Shown here: positions 44,347 to 53,245 of the stretch, piece by piece | Layout of the letters: the number at the start of each line of letters is the position of its first letter | Numbering within the stretch: the first letter of the stretch is position 1 | Assembly (NCBI RefSeq): GCF_010119245.1 | Contig: NZ_WNKG01000002.1 | Location: 186,001 to 250,000 of the forward strand | Length of the DNA: 64,000 bases | Origin: Cyclobacterium salsum | GTDB lineage: Bacteria; Bacteroidota; Bacteroidia; Cytophagales; Cyclobacteriaceae | Reading direction: 5' to 3' | Translations under genes and position numbers: made by a program | The notes under the pieces: model-generated | Databases searched by the model: none | What the model was told of the DNA's origin: nothing | The model's input: only the letters and a program-made list of their open reading frames with translations

Positions 44347-45456
44347 TTACTCGATCATGAAAGGTCTGGGGATAAAGCAGAGGATAAAGATCAGAATGGC
44401 AATCCATCCCAGGATTTTTCTGTTCTGGTCCAACGGTCGGCCATCCGGTACTTCGGGATGATTAATACCCAATACCCTGCCAATTAGAAAGGCAAATAAC
44501 AACCATCCCGAATAGCCCTGAATACCTGGATAAAAACTGACCAGGGTGTATTGAATTGCGGCCATGCCCAAGGCGATAATCCATTGGTTGGTATTCGAAA
44601 TTCCTGCTTTTCGAAAGCATATATAAAGAAATCCAATGTAGAGGGGAAGGGCAAAAATCAGGTAATTCAGGTCCTCGTAGGGGCTGATAACCCCCAAGCC
44701 GGCAAAAAACAAAAACAAGGTATAGGCCAGTAGCGACAGTTCTTTATGGTGCTTTGGCAAGATCCCAAATACGACGTGTCCACCGTCCAGTTGCCCGATG
44801 GGAAGCAGGTTTAAGGCCGTAAAGAACAGGGCAAGGTAGCCGGCAAACAGGTAGGGGTAATGAATGACCTCTGCCATTTCCGGCATTCGTTCCGGGTCGG
44901 CCAGTGTTTCCTGCATGATCCAGAAAAGCAGGTTGTAGCCCAACTGAATATCCATCACGTCTTCATCTGCATCTTTATCATAGCTAGGGTCCGCGTATTC
45001 CGGGTGAATTTCATAAATATAGGATGCCTCGGGAAGGGTGGTAAAGCCATAGACAAGAACCGCTAATGCCACTACGAAGCCTGCCAAGGGACCGGCCACC
45101 CCGATATCAAAGAATTTTTTACGGGAGCCCACCTGGCTTTTCATCTGTATCACCGCTCCAAAGGTACCGATGGAAGGCGCTCCGATAAAGCCCAGCCAGG
45201 CCGGGATAAAGAAGGGTAGGGAGGAGCGGACTTTATGGTAAATGGAGGTAAACAAATGACCCATTTCGTGTACAAATAAAATCCCCAGGAAGGGAATGGA
45301 AAATTGCATGGATAGGAGAAAATACTCCCAGGTGAGCGGTTTTTCATCAGAAAGCACGCTTCTGCCGTACAACCATTCCCCGCCCGCAAGTGTGGTGGCA
45401 ATAAGGGTCAAAAATAAGAGTAGTCCGTGCTTTAGGTAGTCCCTGTTACTGTACAT
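44347..45456 (-). CDS. M50 (site-2 protease type) intramembrane metalloprotease
   Basis: 369 residues from the ATG at 45456, which overlaps the HAD gene end by 11 bases; the frame is also open upstream but without a helix. Zinc site HEMGH at residues 63-67, following the first helices; the second metal motif NLLPIGQLDGGHVVFG near residue 245 carries the Asp ligand. About seven membrane helices are visible. Family members cut membrane proteins within the bilayer; many lack an assigned substrate. It is co-oriented with and probably transcribed together with the upstream HAD hydrolase. Confidence 0.9.
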   Translation of the reverse strand: MYSNRDYLKHGLLLFLTLIATTLAGGEWLYGRSVLSDEKPLTWEYFLLSMQFSIPFLGILFVHEMGHLFTSIYHKVRSSLPFFIPAWLGFIGAPSIGTFGAVIQMKSQVGSRKKFFDIGVAGPLAGFVVALAVLVYGFTTLPEASYIYEIHPEYADPSYDKDADEDVMDIQLGYNLLFWIMQETLADPERMPEMAEVIHYPYLFAGYLALFFTALNLLPIGQLDGGHVVFGILPKHHKELSLLAYTLFLFFAGLGVISPYEDLNYLIFALPLYIGFLYICFRKAGISNTNQWIIALGMAAIQYTLVSFYPGIQGYSGWLLFAFLIGRVLGINHPEVPDGRPLDQNRKILGWIAILIFILCFIPRPFMIE

Positions 45457-46078
45457 CCTGAAAAAAATTGATAAGTGCTTTAGGGTGATCGATATGAAAG
45501 GTTTTAAGGCCAACCTTTTCGGCACCCAAAAGGTTTTCTTTGAGGTCATCAAAAAACAGGCATTGTTCGGGTTTGGCCCCTAGTGTTTGAAGTACCGATT
45601 GGTAGATGGCCTCGCCGGGTTTTCTTAGCCCCATTTCGTGACTTAAAAACAAGTGCTCAAACAAATGGGGCCAGGTATTTTCCGGCAGTTGGTTTACAAA
45701 GGCCTGTTCGACTACCTTAAAATGGATGGCATTGGTATTACTGAGCATAAGCAGGGGGTACTTTTGCTTGAGTTTCAGCAGCAGGTCCAGCCTTTCCTGG
45801 GGGATCGCCACCAGCAGGCTGTTCCACACCTCATCGATCCAGGCATCTTCCCAATCGGCGGAGAAATATTCCCTTACCCCATTTCTAAAGGCCGCTTCAT
45901 CTATTTTGCCGGTTTCCAGGTCATAGTGGATGGGAGAAACCATGAAATCCTTTACCATGGCATGCTTTTCGTTGGGCAGTTTGGCATACAACTTATCAAA
46001 AGTCCTTTGGTAGTCAATATCATAGATGACATTTCCCAGATCAAAGATTAAAAATTGGATTTCCGGATGGTTTTTCAT
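45446..46078 (-). CDS. HAD-superfamily hydrolase (subfamily IA)
   Basis: 210 residues from the ATG at 46078 (MKNHPEIQFLIFDLGNVIYD). Motif I is FDLGNV, in which the first Asp is the nucleophile and the second is replaced by Gly-Asn as in several phosphatase-like HAD-IA families. Motif II is LMLSNT, motif III KPGEAIY, and motif IV FFDDLKENLLGAE. It probably dephosphorylates a sugar phosphate or nucleotide; the substrate is unknown. It overlaps the M50 gene by 11 bases. Confidence 0.87.
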   Translation of the reverse strand: MKNHPEIQFLIFDLGNVIYDIDYQRTFDKLYAKLPNEKHAMVKDFMVSPIHYDLETGKIDEAAFRNGVREYFSADWEDAWIDEVWNSLLVAIPQERLDLLLKLKQKYPLLMLSNTNAIHFKVVEQAFVNQLPENTWPHLFEHLFLSHEMGLRKPGEAIYQSVLQTLGAKPEQCLFFDDLKENLLGAEKVGLKTFHIDHPKALINFFQDVQ

Positions 46079-46219
46079 GAAGATATATGTTGTGAAATTA
46101 AAATCAAATATGTAACATTGCAGTCCCAAAAGCAAGGTAAAATGATCAAAAAAAGCGGTATTTTAAGCTTTAAAGGCTTGGTTAGTAGTTTGCTTCGGGG
46201 ATAGAAAATAAAATAGAAT

Positions 46220-46293
46220 GGGCCTATAACTCAGTTGGTTAGAGTATCTGACTCATAATCAGAAAGTCCCTGGTTCGAGCCCAGGTGGGCCCA
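46220..46293 (+). tRNA. tRNA with CAU anticodon (tRNA-Met, or tRNA-Ile after lysidine modification)
   Basis: 74 nt fold into a full cloverleaf: acceptor GGGCCTA/TGGGCCC with discriminator A, D-stem ACTC/GAGT, anticodon stem TCTGA/TCAGA with loop CTCATAA, T-stem CCTGG/CCAGG with TTCGAGC. The anticodon is CAT. The CCA end is not encoded. Elongator Met is the likely reading, but the same anticodon is used by the lysidine-modified isoleucine tRNA. It marks the left border of the defence island. Confidence 0.9.
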
Positions 46294-46328
46294 CGATAGT
46301 CCTGATTATCAGGTAGTTACAAGAAAGT

Positions 46329-46353
46329 GGTGCAAAAAACGTGCAAAAACACC
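46329..46353 (+). other. Possible attachment-site or integrase-arm repeat after the tRNA
   Basis: GTGCAAAAA occurs twice in tandem within 25 bases, flanked by GGTG and CACC. Such repeats next to the 3' end of a tRNA are common at integrase-mediated insertions, where they bind integrase arms. No integrase gene is in the window, so the assignment rests on position and pattern only. Confidence 0.35.
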
Positions 46354-46373
46354 AAGATTCTTTTAGGGGAATT

Positions 46374-46408
46374 AGTCCTGTCAGGATCCACTGGCAGGAC
46401 TTTTTTTA
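46374..46408 (+). terminator. Hairpin terminator downstream of the tRNA
   Basis: AGTCCTGTCA and TGGCAGGACT pair with one wobble around GGATCCAC, followed by seven T. It ends the tRNA transcript before the island genes. Confidence 0.8.
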
Positions 46409-46455
46409 TACTCACTCCCGAAAGTTAAACGGAACTTGATAAAGTCAAATCAATT

Positions 46456-46605
46456 TTATCTAATGCTTGCTAACCGTTCAGTCAAGTATGCGACCCATTT
46501 ATTTGAGAACGGTACGATATACGGTACATTCAGGAATTGTTTGGGTACCAGCGCCGCATGACGACTGAGAATTGTATCTGTGGCAGAACGAAGTCTTTGC
46601 AACAT
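46456..46605 (-). CDS. Small unidentified ORF with strong Shine-Dalgarno
   Basis: 49 residues beginning MLQRLRSATDTILSRHAALV and ending near KWVAYLTERLASIR. An AAAGGAG motif lies 8 bases upstream of the ATG, unusual in Bacteroidota, where SD signals are often weak, which favours translation. I know no family match. It is at the island boundary, divergent from the TIR-STAND gene. It could be a scrap of a larger decayed gene. Confidence 0.3.
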   Translation of the reverse strand: MLQRLRSATDTILSRHAALVPKQFLNVPYIVPFSNKWVAYLTERLASIR

Positions 46606-46758
46606 AAAATGTCTCCTTTCTATTATCTTTAAAGAAAAAATTAGTAATATTAAACCGTGGTGGAAAGATAAATTATGAGGGATGACCAACCGATGTTGGT
46701 CAAAATTTCCTGATGTTGTCAGGTATATATACATGTTGTGCTTCATCAAACAGAATCT

Positions 46759-49080
46759 ATGAATAGAGCTTTCCTTTCACATAGCAGTAAACAAAAAGAA
46801 CTTATCAGAAAAATAGCAGCTAATCTTGGTAAGGCCAATTGTGTTTTCGATGAATATGAATTTGAGTCGGGTATGCCAATTCTAGATGAGATCTTAGCGG
46901 GCATGGAGAACACAGAGTTATTTGTAATTTTTATTTCCGATGACTCTCTGACCTCAGAGTGGGTCCAAAAAGAAATAACTCAAGCCCAAAGAAACTTAGA
47001 AGAAGAGAATAACAAAAGGATGCTTCCCATCCTTATTGACAAATCAATTGATGTAGTCAAAGATTCAAGAATCCCAGAATGGCTTAAATCATATCTTCTC
47101 AAACCTTATCAAGATCACTTCATCATCACAAAAAAAATTAATCAACGATTAAGGGAAATAAGCTTCGAACAAAACCCTCATTTCAAAGCAAAAGAGAGCT
47201 TGTTCGTTGGAAGAAATATTCTTTTTGAAGACTTCGAATCAAAGATCTATTCCTTAAAAGAAGAAAAACCAAGCTCAATTATTGTTTCTGGACTAGAAGG
47301 AATTGGACGACGGACCTTTTTAAAAAATGCTTTGAAGAGAACAAATAAGATTAAGGAATTTTATAATCCAATATTTTTAAGCCTAGATACAAAGGATAGT
47401 ATAGAAGATTTCATTATTAAACTTCAAGATTTTGATGATGAAACATCCAGCGAATTTCTATCAGAGCTTCAAAAATTATCATTGACTGAGAAAATTCAAC
47501 AGGCTAAAGAGCTACTAGACAAGGTTCAGGATTCGAACGAAATTATTTTCGTTATTGATGCTGGTTGTATTGTGCGACCGACTAGTGAGGTTGCTGAATG
47601 GTACTTGAAATTAATAAAAAATCAAAAACACAAAGAAATTTTTACTTTAAATATCATTTCTAGGTTTAGACCTTCGAATGGCTTGTTACGTTCAAGAAAT
47701 GATATTATTCACTTTCATGTTACGACTCTTTCCGAAAAGGATACGGAAAAGCTGTTCGTTAAGTATTGTGAAATGTTAAGGCTGGATTTGAGCAATATTG
47801 ATGCTAAATCCATTCTCACAGTTATGAATGGCACTCCCTCTCAAGTACAATATTCTGTCGAATATATTAGTGAATACGGTGTTAAAGAAGCTATTAAAAA
47901 CATTAGCGAACTAATAGATTTTGGTGAAACACAAGTTTACTATTTAATTGAGCTCGTAAAATCAAAAGGCCAACATGCTAGTTCACTACTGGCTTTGTTA
48001 GCTAGTTTCGAATTTGTTAGTTACGACTTTGTTTACTCCATAACTGGGAATTCTAATGAAATTGAAGAGCTACTAAGTTATTTCTTTATAATTGGGATAT
48101 TCGATCTTGTTGGTGCTAACAAGGAATACATAAAAGTACATTATTCTATTAGGGACTATTTGAGACGATCAAAACAAAAAATAAGTGCCTCACATGCTCA
48201 AAAATTACGTCAAAGCATTAAAAATTTCATTGCTGAGGAAAGTGAACACTCAGATTTCAAAGACATTTCAGAACTACTTTTCAATATAAAAGGTGCAATA
48301 CTTGCTGGTCACAAGCTTCCAGAGAAATACTACATACCTTCTTTCGTACTTAAAACAATAGTTGAACTATACTATCAAGGAAAGTACAGAAATGTGATTT
48401 CCCTTATTGATAAGGTACTTGAAAACCCGGGCAGACTTGATACCAGCTTGGAAAGGGAATTTAGATACTGGCTTTGCCTGACTCTAGCTAGAAATAAGTC
48501 TTCAAGATTCGAAGTAGAAGTTGATTATTTGGATGGAGCCGATTATGATTTCCTTTATGGGTTTTATCTCCGGTTTAAGGGGAAATTAGAAGCAGCGATG
48601 ACTTTCCTACAAAGATCCCTTGAAAAAAACCCAAACTCTCAAAAAGCAAAAAGAGAATTAGTAAACATTTTATTACTTAATAAAGATTATAAAAAAGCGA
48701 TTGCACTAGCAAAGGAAAACTATGAACAACAAAAACTAAACGCCTTTCATATACAAGCTTATTTTATTTGTCTTATTCGAAAACCATATCTGTCAAAGGA
48801 TGATAAATTGGTAATTGATCAATTGTTTAAAAGTATTGAGAAAAGCTATGACTCAAAGTCGAAAGAAATAGCCTCAGTAATGGAAGGTGAGTATGAATAT
48901 TATGTAAAAAAAGACACTACTAAGGCAATTAGCATACTCCGAGAGTGTATTAAAAATAACAGTAGCAAGCATTACCCACAAAAAGCCCTGGAGGAACTTT
49001 ATAATGCTACTGGGATGATTGCAGCAAAAAATGACATATCAGACAAATTTGCTAAAGTGGAACAATCATTTTTGGAGTAA
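46759..49080 (+). CDS. TIR-STAND antiphage-type protein with TPR-like C-terminus
   Basis: 773 residues from the ATG at 46759 (MNRAFLSHSSKQKELIRKIA). Residues 1-~130 are a TIR domain; the glutamate in EWVQKEITQA is at the position of the catalytic residue in NAD-cleaving TIRs. Residues ~150-420 are a STAND NTPase region, but its P-loop reads GLEGIGRRTF (Arg where Lys is usual), with Walker-B-like IIFVIDAGC. The last ~220 residues contain TPR-type helices (GFYLRFKGKLEAAMTFLQRS). TIR-STAND proteins act as phage sensors that degrade NAD and kill the cell. It is monocistronic. Confidence 0.85.
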   Translation: MNRAFLSHSSKQKELIRKIAANLGKANCVFDEYEFESGMPILDEILAGMENTELFVIFISDDSLTSEWVQKEITQAQRNLEEENNKRMLPILIDKSIDVVKDSRIPEWLKSYLLKPYQDHFIITKKINQRLREISFEQNPHFKAKESLFVGRNILFEDFESKIYSLKEEKPSSIIVSGLEGIGRRTFLKNALKRTNKIKEFYNPIFLSLDTKDSIEDFIIKLQDFDDETSSEFLSELQKLSLTEKIQQAKELLDKVQDSNEIIFVIDAGCIVRPTSEVAEWYLKLIKNQKHKEIFTLNIISRFRPSNGLLRSRNDIIHFHVTTLSEKDTEKLFVKYCEMLRLDLSNIDAKSILTVMNGTPSQVQYSVEYISEYGVKEAIKNISELIDFGETQVYYLIELVKSKGQHASSLLALLASFEFVSYDFVYSITGNSNEIEELLSYFFIIGIFDLVGANKEYIKVHYSIRDYLRRSKQKISASHAQKLRQSIKNFIAEESEHSDFKDISELLFNIKGAILAGHKLPEKYYIPSFVLKTIVELYYQGKYRNVISLIDKVLENPGRLDTSLEREFRYWLCLTLARNKSSRFEVEVDYLDGADYDFLYGFYLRFKGKLEAAMTFLQRSLEKNPNSQKAKRELVNILLLNKDYKKAIALAKENYEQQKLNAFHIQAYFICLIRKPYLSKDDKLVIDQLFKSIEKSYDSKSKEIASVMEGEYEYYVKKDTTKAISILRECIKNNSSKHYPQKALEELYNATGMIAAKNDISDKFAKVEQSFLE

Positions 49081-49851
49081 GAAAGACGAAGCACATTGTA
49101 TAAATATAATGCGCGATGAACGGCTAAAAATGAGCCTTTTGCGACTAAGAGACTTGCGATGAGTAGACAGTGAATCGCTCCGAATTCCGCACTACGCTCA
49201 TACTTGACCACTGTTCTTCAAGATAAAAATATCATCGCTCATCCAAAACCATTCGTTTCTTCATCAAATCCTACATCTAAAAATCAGAGGACAAAATTTC
49301 ATTCAAACCTAGGCCCCATACTGAACAAAATTCAGTAAATTGACCAAAAAGAAGGTAATAGTTAGCGTAAATGAAAGTAAACAGCTTGAAACCCAGGAAG
49401 GCATTAAACAAAGCCTTTTTAAAAGTAAAACCGAACAGGACTGAAATTGAAGGTTTCAAGACCAACCTGATCCAGTTGGCGTCATTGTCGAAGCCAAGAA
49501 GCCCACGAATAAATCTGATAGGGTGACTTCCTGGTAAGCCAGAAAAACAACTGGATAAATCAGCATTCTAGTGTTGGTAGTACCAGACAGTACACTTACT
49601 AGCAACAACAAATGCATTAAAAACGAACTAATGAAACAACTGGAAAAATCTTTGATGAAGCTGATGAATTAAAATGAAAACTTTTCAACTAGAAATCACC
49701 CCTCAAAAAACCTCGGGACATTTTCTACGCCGCTGATGACGGGGATGATAGATGTGGAAGAATAGGACCCAACTGATTTTGAGGAAGGAGATGAAGAGGG
49801 AATGATGATGGGTGAGCTTGAAATGAAATATAAATCCAAGACCAAGTAATT
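49081..49851. other. Non-coding and decayed sequence between TIR-STAND and mcrB
   Basis: Apart from the Eco57I-like fragment listed separately, I find only short frames. One short frame near 49631 (MKQLEKSLMKLMN) and one just before mcrB (DFEEGDEEGMMMGELEMKY) look coding-like but are broken. It may be the scar of a lost restriction or toxin-antitoxin gene. Confidence 0.45.
49371..49526 (+). pseudogene. N-terminal stub of an Eco57I-like type IIG restriction-modification protein
   Basis: 51 codons from an ATG, ending in TGA: LKPRKALNKAFLKVKPNRTE then IEGFKTNLIQLASLSKPRS. LxPRKALNKAFLKVKPNR and EIExFKTNLIxLL are the usual start of Bacteroidota Eco57I-type fusion enzymes (a DUF7149-like region), from memory. 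The remaining ~1000 residues are absent. It is a deletion relic within the defence island. Confidence 0.55.
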
Positions 49852-52002
49852 ATGCTGAGTTATCAGGAGTACGAAAAGGCTGTCTATGATTCTTTGATGG
49901 AGAAAAGAAAGTCAGATAATCGATACAATTTTTCAGTAAGACAAAAAGCTTCAAATGGGGCTGAAAAAGATTACTTCATAGGAACCGAGAAAGGCAAATA
50001 TTTTGGAACCACCTTTTGGAAAATCAACGTAGGATTTCCTGGTTCTGCGGGCGACTTGATTAATATTTTTTTTTGGTACACGCCTGATTCAAAACTGGGA
50101 TATTATTTTGAATGTAACCAAACCAAAAATCCAGATAATGATCAGAATAAATGGGCTTTGGAATTGATAAAAAAACTGGAACCGATCCTTGAAGAAAAGA
50201 TCGGTTTAGCTAAAAAAAGCAAGCCTAGTCAAAAAATACTCAACTATAAAACGAAGGGTAGACAGGCCTCCTATACTTCATTAGGGGATATGATGGAAGA
50301 TGTTTTTAAAGACGGTGAAGTCATCATTCCCCTGGTAAATCAAGAAATAGATAAGATCAAAACTAAGCACCCTCAATTTGTAGCACACCAGTTTACAGAT
50401 GAAGAATTTGATCAAATGCAGGAAAAATTAAAGAACCGCATGGATAAGGATTCTTCAACTGATCAAGAAAAAGTTTCTGATGAAGAAGTTCATGTACAAA
50501 GTGAGGAACTTTTACGCTTCCCTCTCAATCAAATTCTTTTTGGCCCTCCGGGTACTGGCAAAACCTACCATACCGTCAATGAGGCACTCCAAATAATCGG
50601 TATAGATATTTCCGGATTGATTCGTGCCGAAATCAAGGAAGAATTTGACAAGAAGATAAAGGAGGGACAAATTGTCTTTACTACTTTTCACCAAAGCATG
50701 AGTTATGAGGAATTTATTGAAGGAATTAAGCCTGGTCTTGAGCCTGAAAAGGATGGTGAGGAAGTTATTTACAAAATCGAGCCGGGTTTATTCAAAAAAT
50801 TAAGTATTGAAGCATCCTTTGACATTGCCAAGTTCAGAAAGTCAAAAGGAACAGCTGAAGTGTTGGATTTTTCAAACCTCCATGATATGTTCATCGAGGA
50901 AGTGCAAGAAAGGCTAATCAATGAGGAAGAAGTAGAATTGAAAACTAAATCGGGGGGTACTGTATTGATTGATAGCATCTCTCAGCAAGGCAATATTATC
51001 ATCAAACATCACAATGGCACCAGAACCTACACAGTTTCCAAAGGGAGGTTGACCAAGCTACAAGCCGCCATTGATAGTTTAGATAGCGTTAGTAATATCA
51101 ACGATGAATTTAGAGAGGTAATTGGCGGCAGTAATTCATCCGCCTATTGGTCTGTTTTGAATGCCATAAAACAGATGACCAAGAGGGCGAATGGCAAAGT
51201 TGAAGAGAAAACGTACACCTACAACGACAAAGTTGAAGTGGTTAAAAAGATGATCAAAGAAGACTTCTATACTGCTAAAGGGAAAAACTACGTCCTTATC
51301 ATTGACGAAATCAATCGGGGAAATGTATCTCAAATTTTCGGGGAGTTGATCACCCTGATTGAAGAAGACAAACGTCTCGGCAAAAATGAAGCGTTGGAAG
51401 TAAGCTTGCCGTACAGCAAAGAGAAATTTGGTGTACCTCCCAATCTCTACATCATCGGCACGATGAACACGGCTGATCGAAGCGTAGAGGCATTGGATAC
51501 TGCGCTAAGGCGAAGATTTAGCTTTACAGAAATGCCTCCCCGATACGATTTAACCGGCCTTGATTATGGATTTGCCGGAGTTAAGGGCTCTGAAATTTTA
51601 ATGAAGATCAACAAGCGTATTGAAAAGCTTTTGGATAGGGACCATCTGCTCGGGCACTCGTATTTCTTACTTAATGAACAAGAAAAACAGCAACCTGAAG
51701 CCAAGCTATTAGACTCATTCTACCGCAACATTATTCCCCTGCTGCAGGAATATTTCTTTGGTGATTATGCCAAAATCGGTGCAATATTGGGCAGTGGATT
51801 TGTCTACGCAGAGAATGAAAGTGATCAGGCAGAATTCGCCACTGGATATGAAAATGAGGATTTCGCTGAGAAAGACATTTACCAGATCATAGATTACAGG
51901 CCCAATCAACCGGTCAGCAGGTACATTCAACCTGGAATGACCTTTGAAAAGGCCATTCGCTTATTGATGAACCAGCAGGTGGAACAAGAAATTGAAAGCT
52001 AA
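49852..52002 (+). CDS. mcrB: McrB-type AAA+ GTPase of a McrBC restriction system
   Basis: 716 residues. Residues ~1-130 are an unrecognised N-terminal domain (YNFSVRQKASNGAEKDYFIG and WYTPDSKLGYYFECNQ), probably the DNA- or modified-base-binding part. The McrB motor has Walker A FGPPGTGKTYHTV at ~229, an insertion region (ELKTKSGGTVLIDSI), Walker B YVLIIDEINRGNVSQIFGEL and sensor motif GTMNTADRSVEALDTALRRR. McrB binds modified cytosine-containing DNA and drives cutting by McrC. The stop overlaps the start of mcrC by 11 bases. The recognised modification cannot be predicted from the new N-terminus. Confidence 0.93.
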   Translation: MLSYQEYEKAVYDSLMEKRKSDNRYNFSVRQKASNGAEKDYFIGTEKGKYFGTTFWKINVGFPGSAGDLINIFFWYTPDSKLGYYFECNQTKNPDNDQNKWALELIKKLEPILEEKIGLAKKSKPSQKILNYKTKGRQASYTSLGDMMEDVFKDGEVIIPLVNQEIDKIKTKHPQFVAHQFTDEEFDQMQEKLKNRMDKDSSTDQEKVSDEEVHVQSEELLRFPLNQILFGPPGTGKTYHTVNEALQIIGIDISGLIRAEIKEEFDKKIKEGQIVFTTFHQSMSYEEFIEGIKPGLEPEKDGEEVIYKIEPGLFKKLSIEASFDIAKFRKSKGTAEVLDFSNLHDMFIEEVQERLINEEEVELKTKSGGTVLIDSISQQGNIIIKHHNGTRTYTVSKGRLTKLQAAIDSLDSVSNINDEFREVIGGSNSSAYWSVLNAIKQMTKRANGKVEEKTYTYNDKVEVVKKMIKEDFYTAKGKNYVLIIDEINRGNVSQIFGELITLIEEDKRLGKNEALEVSLPYSKEKFGVPPNLYIIGTMNTADRSVEALDTALRRRFSFTEMPPRYDLTGLDYGFAGVKGSEILMKINKRIEKLLDRDHLLGHSYFLLNEQEKQQPEAKLLDSFYRNIIPLLQEYFFGDYAKIGAILGSGFVYAENESDQAEFATGYENEDFAEKDIYQIIDYRPNQPVSRYIQPGMTFEKAIRLLMNQQVEQEIES

Positions 52003-53245
52003 GAGAGAACATATCCGTGTTTTTGAACACCAGACCATCGTACTCAATCAGCGGTTTGAGGACGGGGTGATTTTTGATGAAACCAAACTAGAAGCTTTTG
52101 TGCGCTTTTTCGGGAAGGGCGTTGCCTATTATAGCTTGATTCGAAACGGAATACAATTCAATGAATACGTAGGAGCCATTCAGGTAGGTAATACCCTTAT
52201 CAGTGTGCTGCCCAAAGCGGACAAGAGACTGAAAGAGGATGAGTCGGAAAAGAAAAAATGGAATCAGGTCATGATTGATATGCTACGGGCCGTACATGGT
52301 TTTGATGTAAAAGCCTCTAGTTCATCGCATTTGAAAATCAAAAACAATTCCGTACTGGATTTGTACTTTGAACTATTGGTGTTAGAAGTCGAATACCTAT
52401 TGCATCGGGGTCTGGTCAAAAAATACCGCAAGACCGAGGGTAATTTAAATGCCCTCAAAGGAAGCTTGCAATTCAGCCAGCAAGTAAGTAAAAACCTGGT
52501 ACACAAGGAGCGATTTTTTACAAAGCACAGCACCTATGATACTGAACATGTCCTCCATGTTATTCTCTATCAAACCATACAGGTACTCAATAGGATCAAT
52601 ACCAACTCGGCATTAGCCGGCAGAATCAATGCCTTATTGCTGAATTTTCCGGAAATGCCCCATCAGAAAATAACCGAATCGATTTTTGATAAACTGGTTT
52701 TTAACCGCAAATCAATGGGCTATATGAAAGCCATTGAAATTGCCCGCTTAATTTTACTCCACTATCACCCTGATTTGAGCAAGGGAAGAGATGATGTACT
52801 GGCCTTGATGTTTGATATGAATTCACTTTGGGAGCAGTTTGTATTAGTAAGTTTGAGGAAAAACAAGCAATTTAACGTTAGAGGTCAGCATTCGAGGTAT
52901 TTCTGGAAACCGGAAGGAGGACAAAGAAGAAGCATAAGACCCGATATTATCGTTTCAACTAAAGACGGAAACTACGTGCTGGATACGAAATGGAAGTTGG
53001 TAGCCGACAAGCCATCTATGGAAGACATAAGGCAAATGTATGCCTATCATCATTACTTTGACGCGAACAAAGTTGCCCTTTTGTATCCCGGTGATGCGCC
53101 TTACGTCACCGGAAAGTTTGTTGATATCAAGGGTCAAAACCAATTGACTGACTTAGAGTGTGGGTTATTGTTTACGCAATACAGTGATTCTGTAAAGAAC
53201 TGGCAGAAAAGAATCTGCAAAGAGATAAAGTACTGGATCAATTAA
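51992..53245 (+). CDS. mcrC: McrC-type nuclease subunit of McrBC
   Basis: 417 residues beginning at a TTG (KREHIRVFEHQTIV), overlapping mcrB by 11 bases; the family's N-terminal beta strand begins directly here, which supports the start. The C-terminal PD-(D/E)xK nuclease reads RPDIIVSTKDGNYVLDTKWK, with the Asp and Asp/Lys catalytic residues. It works with McrB to cut DNA carrying modified bases, or between two such sites. Confidence 0.93.
   Translation: MKAKREHIRVFEHQTIVLNQRFEDGVIFDETKLEAFVRFFGKGVAYYSLIRNGIQFNEYVGAIQVGNTLISVLPKADKRLKEDESEKKKWNQVMIDMLRAVHGFDVKASSSSHLKIKNNSVLDLYFELLVLEVEYLLHRGLVKKYRKTEGNLNALKGSLQFSQQVSKNLVHKERFFTKHSTYDTEHVLHVILYQTIQVLNRINTNSALAGRINALLLNFPEMPHQKITESIFDKLVFNRKSMGYMKAIEIARLILLHYHPDLSKGRDDVLALMFDMNSLWEQFVLVSLRKNKQFNVRGQHSRYFWKPEGGQRRSIRPDIIVSTKDGNYVLDTKWKLVADKPSMEDIRQMYAYHHYFDANKVALLYPGDAPYVTGKFVDIKGQNQLTDLECGLLFTQYSDSVKNWQKRICKEIKYWIN

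Noticed and set aside
46220-46293. Firm call as initiator tRNA-Met
   Set aside because: The acceptor pairs fully at position 1-72, whereas bacterial initiators have a mismatch there; elongator Met or lysidine-type Ile fit better.
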